Below, piece by piece: positions 58,627-64,000 of a DNA stretch of 64,000 nucleotides (position 1 is the first letter of the stretch; the number at the start of each line of letters is the position of its first letter). Source of the DNA: Alteripontixanthobacter maritimus (GTDB taxonomy: Bacteria; Pseudomonadota; Alphaproteobacteria; Sphingomonadales; Sphingomonadaceae). Below the pieces are notes generated by a model. The model ran no database searches, was not told the DNA's origin, and worked only from the letters and a program-made list of their open reading frames with translations. The position numbers were made by a program, and so were the translations under genes. The stretch covers positions 1,497,501 through 1,561,500 of the forward strand of contig NZ_QBKA01000002.1 in assembly GCF_003340475.1 (NCBI RefSeq), read 5' to 3'.

Positions 58627-60123
58627 TTACGCCGGTACGTCCGTCTGTGCCGGACCGCGCGGCAGGCTGAGCTTGACCAGCAGACCGCCCAGATCCTCGC
58701 TTTCGCCAAGCTCCACCCCGCCGCCGTAGATTTCCGCCACGTCGCGCACGATAGCCAGGCCCAGGCCTGTTCCAGGCTTGCCGGTATCCAGCCGCGCGCC
58801 GCGGTCGAAGATGCGAATACGCTCCTCTTCGGGAATGCCGATTCCGTCATCTTCCACCCAGATGACGCATTGCCCGGTCCGTTCATTGCCGATGCTTTCG
58901 GCGTCCACGGTTACGAACACGCTTCCGCCACCATATTTCGCGGCGTTCTCGATCAGATTGCCGAGAATTTCGTCCAGGTCCTGCCGTTCGATTGCGACTC
59001 GCGCATCGCGCTTCCCATCAAGATCGAAGCGCACGTTCGGGTAAAGCCGTTCGACTGCGCGGCGCACCGCTTCTGCGCTTTCGCAAACCGGCGTCGAGGC
59101 AAGGCCAACCGCTCGCCTGCCAACAGCGCGAGCGCGCGCAAGATGGTGGTCGACATGGCGGCGCATGGTGGTCGCTTCGCGGATCACTGTGTCGGGCAGG
59201 TCCGGCGCCTTCGCGGTGGCGGCGTTGTTCACCACCGTGAGCGGGGTCTTCAGCGCATGGGCAAGATTGCCGGCGTGGGTGCGCGCCTCCTCCGCCTGTT
59301 TTTCCGAATGCGCGAGCAACGCATTCAGTTCTTCCACCAGCGGCTGCACTTCCAGCGGCAGCGGATCGGTTACGCGATTGGTGCCGGTGGTGCGGATGCG
59401 CTGGATCGCCGCGCGCACCCGTCGCAACGGGCGCAGACCGTAGATGGATTGCAGCGCCGCCATGATGAACAGCCCAAGGCCGAGCACCGCGAAACTCCAG
59501 ACCAGAATGGACCGGACACGGCCGATCTGTTCGACCAGTTCGTCCCGGCTGGCGGCCACCGCAAAGGTCCAGCGGGTGTCGCTGCCGGGCAATTGCACAG
59601 ATCGCTCCAGAACGCGCAGCGGCTCATTGGCAAATTGGTTGCTGTCGTAAAACTGCGAAGTGGTGACCGAATGGTCGGCGCGCAGGTCCAGCGTGCGATC
59701 CCACAGGGAGCGGCTGGGATAGGGGTCGTAACCGTCGGCGCTGATCTGGTAATACAGGCCGCTATCGACCTCCATGAATTTCTGACTGCCGAGGCTGCGG
59801 CTGAACCAGACTTCCCCGTCGATGATCTCGGCCGAGGTAATCATGCCGGTCATGTTGTATTCGAGTTGATCGTCGAAATTATCCTCGACCAGATCGGTCA
59901 GCGTGCGCTCCAGCGCGAACCCGCCCGCCAGCAGCAGGATGGTGATCCAGCCAGCTGCGATAACCATCATTCGCCGAGCGAGACTGCCGGTATGGGGCGG
60001 CGCCTTGCCCGCCTCGATAGCGCGGGGCACCGGCACATGATCGACCCCGGCGGCCAGCGGGTGATCGGGCGAGGGATCGGCGGTACGGCCGGCCCCGTTC
60101 TTCTCCCCCGCTACCATATCCAT
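58627..60123 (-). CDS. Sensor histidine kinase, PhoQ-like
   Basis: Inner-membrane sensor of 498 residues. Two helices (about 52-70 and 207-228) bracket a periplasmic sensor domain of 130 residues with acidic stretches. Then come HAMP (230-275), the phospho-acceptor His289 in GNLAHALKTPLTVV, N box LGNLIENAAKYGG, and G boxes VEDDGIGIP and GTGLGLAIV. It is translated after the response regulator with a 50-base gap. The first 45 residues are a Pro/Ala-rich cytoplasmic lead. Divalent cations or antimicrobial peptides are the ligands of true PhoQ; here the ligand is inferred only. Confidence 0.93.
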   Translation of the reverse strand: MDMVAGEKNGAGRTADPSPDHPLAAGVDHVPVPRAIEAGKAPPHTGSLARRMMVIAAGWITILLLAGGFALERTLTDLVEDNFDDQLEYNMTGMITSAEIIDGEVWFSRSLGSQKFMEVDSGLYYQISADGYDPYPSRSLWDRTLDLRADHSVTTSQFYDSNQFANEPLRVLERSVQLPGSDTRWTFAVAASRDELVEQIGRVRSILVWSFAVLGLGLFIMAALQSIYGLRPLRRVRAAIQRIRTTGTNRVTDPLPLEVQPLVEELNALLAHSEKQAEEARTHAGNLAHALKTPLTVVNNAATAKAPDLPDTVIREATTMRRHVDHHLARARAVGRRAVGLASTPVCESAEAVRRAVERLYPNVRFDLDGKRDARVAIERQDLDEILGNLIENAAKYGGGSVFVTVDAESIGNERTGQCVIWVEDDGIGIPEEERIRIFDRGARLDTGKPGTGLGLAIVRDVAEIYGGGVELGESEDLGGLLVKLSLPRGPAQTDVPA

Positions 60124-60173
60124 GTCCTGTATCCTGTGCTGTGAGGTGCCGTATCTGCCGTAAGATTTTGCCG

Positions 60174-60854
60174 TCAGACCGCGCGCGGCTGGTCGTCTGG
60201 ATCATCCAGACTGTAGCCAAGCCCGCGAATGGTGGTGATGACTTCCGCACCCAGTTTCTTGCGAATGCGGGTCACGAACACCTCGATCGTGTTTGAATCG
60301 CGGTCGAAATCCTGATCGTAGATATGTTCGATCAATTCCGTCCGGCTTACCACTTTGCCCTTGTGGTGCATCAGATAGCTCAGCAGCTTGTATTCCTGCG
60401 CGGTCAACTTGACCGGTTCGCCTTTCAGCGTGACCCGGCCGCTGCGCGTATCCAGCCGCACGTCGCCGGCCATCAATTCGCTGCTGGTGTTACCCGACGC
60501 GCGGCGGATCAACGCGCGCAGGCGGGCGATCAGTTCTTCGGTCTGGAACGGTTTGGCAAGATAGTCGTCGGCGCCCGCATCCAGCCCGGCAACCTTGTCG
60601 CTCCAGCTGTCACGCGCGGTCAGCACCAGCACCGGGAAGGTGCGGCCCTCCTTACGCCACATGCCGAGCACCGTCAGCCCGTCGATTTCTGGCAGGCCGA
60701 GATCGAGGATCACGGCGTCATATTCCTCGGTCGAGCCCATGAAGTGCCCGTCTTCGCCGTCGGTGGAAAGGTCCACCGCATAGCCTGTCTGTTCGAGCGT
60801 CGATTTCAGCTGCTGGCCGAGTGTCGGTTCATCTTCGACGATGAGAATGCGCAT
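60174..60854 (-). CDS. Response regulator, OmpR/PhoP type
   Basis: DNA-binding partner of the adjacent kinase. It has 226 residues. The receiver domain (1-115) has the acidic pocket VEDEP, phospho-acceptor Asp51 in VILDLGLPEIDG, switch Thr in LTARDS and Lys in DDYLAKPF. The C-terminal winged helix (about 130-222) has VSRTELIEHIYDQ and NTIEVFVTRIRKKL. The strong resemblance of this segment to PhoP and the PepSY-like gene upstream suggest an envelope-sensing system. ATG 60854 is used. Confidence 0.95.
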   Translation of the reverse strand: MRILIVEDEPTLGQQLKSTLEQTGYAVDLSTDGEDGHFMGSTEEYDAVILDLGLPEIDGLTVLGMWRKEGRTFPVLVLTARDSWSDKVAGLDAGADDYLAKPFQTEELIARLRALIRRASGNTSSELMAGDVRLDTRSGRVTLKGEPVKLTAQEYKLLSYLMHHKGKVVSRTELIEHIYDQDFDRDSNTIEVFVTRIRKKLGAEVITTIRGLGYSLDDPDDQPRAV

Positions 60855-61016
60855 GGTCTGGTCGGTCCCCCGAAAATGCGGCGCCTATGCGCCAATTACT
60901 GGCGCGAACTGGTGCGCCATGCGCATCAACGCGTCAATGGGCTGGGAGGTTTCAATACGAGAAGCTGACGATTTCCGGAGCGGCGGCTACGTAAGCCGCC
61001 AAACGAAAACCTGCCA

Positions 61017-61331
61017 TCAGCTCCAGCGGCGCAAGATACGTCCGGTCCGCGCATCGACATCGACATAGGTAACCTTGCCATCCTTCATGAATTTCAGGCG
61101 GTAAGCCATAGCCGTGCTGTCATAGGACGGGCCGAGATATTTGTGATCGGGATACATCGGGCGCACCCGGTTTTCGATCGTCCGCAAGGAAATAAGCTTA
61201 CCTGCGCGCATCTGCTTGCGCGCCTCGCCCTGATCGGTGCGAGGCTGGGCCGACGCGGGCGCAACAATGCCGCCAAAGGCCAATGTAGCGGCCATCGTCG
61301 CAGCGAGACTTCGGGTGAACAGCTTTTTCAT
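61017..61331 (-). CDS. Small exported protein, PepSY-like
   Basis: 104 residues: signal peptide (about 1-28, ending APASA) then a single basic module. The C-terminal DGKVTYVDVDARTGRILRRWS matches the last strand of PepSY-type domains (V-D-A-x-T-G-x-I). Such proteins often sit beside PhoPQ-like systems and are periplasmic inhibitors or sensors. Here it lies 162 bases before the response regulator gene on the same strand. The PepSY identification rests on this C-terminal motif only. Confidence 0.75.
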   Translation of the reverse strand: MKKLFTRSLAATMAATLAFGGIVAPASAQPRTDQGEARKQMRAGKLISLRTIENRVRPMYPDHKYLGPSYDSTAMAYRLKFMKDGKVTYVDVDARTGRILRRWS

Positions 61332-61414
61332 ATCGGCCAAAGGATTACCTGCGCTGCATTGAACCGGTTGTGAATATGCCAAATGGCACACATTCAGGAA
61401 CCAGCTCAATTTGC

Positions 61415-62134
61415 TTAACGGGTCATCTCATAAGTAATCGTGACCGAAACGCCGGTGCTGACCATACCGGGTTGAACAGGCGTAGATGCCGCTTCCTCGG
61501 TCATGGCGTCCATCGTTACCCGGCCCATCGGTCGCATTTCATTCCGCACAGTTTCGTTCACAGACAGCAGTCGCACATTCGAATAGCCGGCCATTCCGGC
61601 ATAATCGCGCGCGCGTTGCAGCGCAGTTTCCATCGCCGCGCGCCGTGCCGCGTCCTTTGCTGCGGTTTCATCCTCGATTCGAAAACCTGGACCTGACAGA
61701 TTGGTGGCACCGGAAGCTACCAGCGCATCCAGTACCGGGCCGGTCCGGTCCACTTCGCGCAAGGTTACGCTGACCTGGTTCACAACCTCGTAGCCGCGAA
61801 AGACCTGTTTGCGCGTGTTCTGGTTGTAATCATATTGCGGATTGAGGCGAATGCCGCTGGTCTGGATATCATCTTCGTCAATGCCGAGCGCCTTGATCCG
61901 CGCGATAACTGCGGACATCTGCTGGGCGTTGGACTGCATCGCGGCCACCGCCGTGCGCGCTTCGGTCGATACGCCCGCACCGATTTCCACGATATCGGGC
62001 CGCGCCTTCACCTCTTCCATCACTGTCAGTTCAACGACGGGACCATTCGATTCCAGCGTGACTTCCGCCGCAGAAAGCGGTGCTGCCAGTAACGTAAGCG
62101 GCAATGCGGCGGTGAGTGACAGAAGACGGGTCAT
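61415..62134 (-). CDS. SIMPL domain (DUF541) periplasmic protein
   Basis: 239 residues: signal peptide (about 1-24, ending APLSAAE), then the oligomeric SIMPL domain with pattern VVELTVMEEVKARPDIVEIGAG, the inner repeat (AMQSNAQQMSAVIARIKALGI), and IQTSGIRLNPQYDYN. The start MTRLLSLTAALPL is chosen over an open upstream stretch. Members form ring assemblies in the periplasm; their role is not established. Divergent from the ABC-F gene. Confidence 0.9.
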   Translation of the reverse strand: MTRLLSLTAALPLTLLAAPLSAAEVTLESNGPVVELTVMEEVKARPDIVEIGAGVSTEARTAVAAMQSNAQQMSAVIARIKALGIDEDDIQTSGIRLNPQYDYNQNTRKQVFRGYEVVNQVSVTLREVDRTGPVLDALVASGATNLSGPGFRIEDETAAKDAARRAAMETALQRARDYAGMAGYSNVRLLSVNETVRNEMRPMGRVTMDAMTEEAASTPVQPGMVSTGVSVTITYEMTR

Positions 62135-62290
62135 GGCAAATCCTCGCAATACATGATGGTTGGCAGAAGAACGGCTTATACTCGAGGCAGGTTCCGGAAG
62201 AGACAATCCGGTCTCCTTCATTACCCGGATCAACCCCGCAATCCCGACTATCCTTGTGAGAATGCGTATGAGCGCCTAGCTGAACGCCCC

Positions 62291-64000
62291 ATGGCGCAAC
62301 CACCTGTCCTTTCCTGGGAATCCCTCGGCCTGCAACAGGGCGGTCGGTGGCTGTTCGGCGGGCCGGGTACGGACGGGCTGGATCTGCATATCGGACCGCG
62401 CGACCACATGGCTCTGATCGGGCGCAACGGGGCGGGCAAGACCACCCTATTTCGCCTGATCGACGATCAGCTGGAGGCCGATCGCGGCCAGCGGACTGTG
62501 CAGAAAGGCACGCGCATCGTGGTGCTGGAGCAGGAGCCCGATTTCTCCGCTTACACCACGTTGATGGACTTTGCCTTGCATGGCAACGATGCGCCCCCAG
62601 AACACGAAGTGGACGCGATCGCAGGCCAGCTCGGCATCGATATGGCCACTTCGGTTGACGGTGCCAGCGGCGGAGAAAAACGCCGCGCGGCGATTGCCCG
62701 GGCGCTGGCGCAGGATCCCGACCTGTTGCTGATGGACGAGCCGACCAACCACCTCGACCTGGCCGCGATCGAATGGCTGGAAAGCTGGCTCGACCGGTAC
62801 AAAGGCGCGTTCATGGTGATCAGCCACGACCGTACGTTCCTGAAACGTCTTACGAATACTACGCTGTGGCTGGACCGCGGCGTGATCCGGCGCAAGGATG
62901 TCGGCTTCGGCGGGTACGAGGCCTGGGAAGCACAGGTCATGGCAGAGGAAGAGCGAGCCGCCCATAAGCTCGATGCCAAGCTGAAGCTCGAAGCGCACTG
63001 GCTGGAACGCGGCGTCACCGCGCGGCGCAAGCGCAACCAGGGCCGGCTGGAAAAGCTTTACCAGATGCGCGCCGCCCGCGCCGCCATGATCGGCCCGCAG
63101 GGTGCGGCCAAGCTGGGGCTAGCGGTGGACGAAGACAACAAATCCAAATCCGTTATCGTGGCGGACAAGGTCGGGAAATCCTACGACGGCCGCCCGATCA
63201 TTCGCGACTTTTCCCTGCGCATCCAGCGCGGCGACCGCATCGGCGTGGTCGGTTCGAACGGCGCTGGCAAGACCACGCTGCTCAAGCTGTTGACGGGTGA
63301 GATCGAGCCGGATGAGGGTACGATCACAATCGCCAGGACGCTTACCGGGGTGATGATCGACCAGCAGCGCAGCCTGATGCAGCCGGACAAGACCGTTCGC
63401 GAAGTGCTCGCCGAGGGCGGCGACTGGATCGACGTGCGCGGGGTGCGCAAGCACGTTCAGGGGTATTTGAAGGAATTCCTGTTCGAGCCGGAGATCGTCG
63501 AAACGAAAGTCGGGATCCTCTCGGGCGGCGAACGATCCCGCCTGCTACTCGCCCGCGAATTTGCGCGGAAATCCAACCTGCTGGTGCTGGATGAACCGAC
63601 CAACGACCTCGATCTGGAAACGCTCGATCTGTTGCAGGAAGTGATCGCCGATTACGAAGGCACGGTGCTGATCGTCAGCCATGATCGCGATTTCCTCGAC
63701 CGCACCGTCACGCTCACGCTGGGGCTGGACGGCAGCGGGACGGTGGACATCGTCGCCGGTGGCTACGCCGATTGGGAAGCGAAGCGTGATCGTCGCGAAG
63801 TCGGCAAATCGAAAGCACCGGCAGCCCTTCGGGTGGAACGCAGCCGTGATACGGAAAAAGCACCCACCAAGTTCAGCTTCGGGGAGCAGCGCGATTTCGA
63901 CCTGCTTCCGGCCCGAATTGAGGAGCTGGAAACCGCCATCGCGCGCGGCGAGCAAATCCTTTCCGATCCGCAGCTATACACCGCCGATCCGCAGAAATTC
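62291..64000 (+). CDS. ABC-F ATPase, Uup-like (3' end cut by window edge)
   Basis: Soluble tandem ATPase of the translation-associated ABC-F family, no membrane part. The visible 570 residues contain ABC domain 1 (P loop GRNGAGKTT, signature SGGEKRRAAI, Walker B LLLMDEPTNHLDL), a linker rich in Arg, Lys and Glu (about 205-290), and domain 2 (GSNGAGKTTLLKLL, LSGGERSRLLLA, LVLDEPTNDLDL). The following Uup-like coiled-coil tail has begun at the edge. Uup or EttA-type roles at the ribosome are typical; resistance to drugs by target protection is less likely. ATG 62291 is taken. Confidence 0.94.
   Translation, partial: MAQPPVLSWESLGLQQGGRWLFGGPGTDGLDLHIGPRDHMALIGRNGAGKTTLFRLIDDQLEADRGQRTVQKGTRIVVLEQEPDFSAYTTLMDFALHGNDAPPEHEVDAIAGQLGIDMATSVDGASGGEKRRAAIARALAQDPDLLLMDEPTNHLDLAAIEWLESWLDRYKGAFMVISHDRTFLKRLTNTTLWLDRGVIRRKDVGFGGYEAWEAQVMAEEERAAHKLDAKLKLEAHWLERGVTARRKRNQGRLEKLYQMRAARAAMIGPQGAAKLGLAVDEDNKSKSVIVADKVGKSYDGRPIIRDFSLRIQRGDRIGVVGSNGAGKTTLLKLLTGEIEPDEGTITIARTLTGVMIDQQRSLMQPDKTVREVLAEGGDWIDVRGVRKHVQGYLKEFLFEPEIVETKVGILSGGERSRLLLAREFARKSNLLVLDEPTNDLDLETLDLLQEVIADYEGTVLIVSHDRDFLDRTVTLTLGLDGSGTVDIVAGGYADWEAKRDRREVGKSKAPAALRVERSRDTEKAPTKFSFGEQRDFDLLPARIEELETAIARGEQILSDPQLYTADPQKF

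Noticed and set aside
1-64000. CRISPR arrays, insertion sequences, prophage or integron
   Set aside because: No regularly spaced direct repeats, no transposase, integrase or phage structural gene was found on either strand.

Overview
The window looks like a stretch of chromosome from an alphaproteobacterium of the order Sphingomonadales, most likely family Erythrobacteraceae. The placement rests on the GC-rich protein families, their gene orders (rpsB-tsf ... pyrH-frr-uppS-cdsA-dxr-rseP-bamA-skp-fabZ; lon-hup; ffs-dnaX-ebfC), a Cys-free L31, and a tRNA-His that keeps the encoded G-1:C73 pair, which several other alphaproteobacterial orders have lost. No plasmid, phage, insertion sequence or CRISPR array is visible.

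Layout. 1-3345 (minus): aspS, acpP and the start of fabF, which is cut by the window edge. 3593-8406: rnd-oxyR, a PilZ protein, pgsA and an LplT-like MFS carrier. 8411-13162: a TPP-dependent enzyme, CsbD-like and EVE proteins, and a GGDEF-EAL protein. 13257-16832 (plus): the overlapping set dapF-mtaB-ftsY-yciB. 16860-24285 (minus): kup and a cytochrome c maturation operon ccmC-D-E-F-G-H-I; ccmD is only 46 codons. 24432-26899: an amino-acid dehydrogenase, tRNA-His, a prolyl-4-hydroxylase-like oxygenase and rpmE. 27302-39367 (minus): translation, isoprenoid, phospholipid and outer-membrane assembly genes, interrupted between tsf and pyrH by a hypothetical gene and a REPIN-like palindrome. 39709-45505: phospholipid synthesis (pssA, psd), a KAS III-like enzyme and a TonB-dependent receptor. 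45711-53354: tRNA-Tyr, rlmB, hup, lon, ebfC, dnaX, the SRP RNA and an NDUFS4-like subunit. 53365-62134: hrpB, a polyprenyl synthase, chorismate mutase, an old-yellow-enzyme homologue, a PhoPQ-like two-component system and two small exported proteins. 62291-end: an ABC-F protein cut by the window edge.

How the genes work together. Most of the window is housekeeping: fatty acid and phospholipid supply (acpP, fabF, fabZ, pgsA, cdsA, pssA, psd), envelope assembly (bamA, skp, rseP, uppS), isoprenoids (dxr, uppS, polyprenyl synthase), haem attachment to c-type cytochromes (ccm), translation and RNA modification, and proteostasis (lon, ffs, ftsY). lon is preceded by a near-consensus heat-shock promoter.

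The most unusual signal is non-coding. A roughly 265-290 bp element occurs twice (27004-27290 and 52792-53055), each time just after the stop codon of a minus-strand gene. It carries a conserved core and two hairpins whose loops are identical in both copies while the stems differ by paired, compensatory changes. This points to a structured mobile or RNA element.
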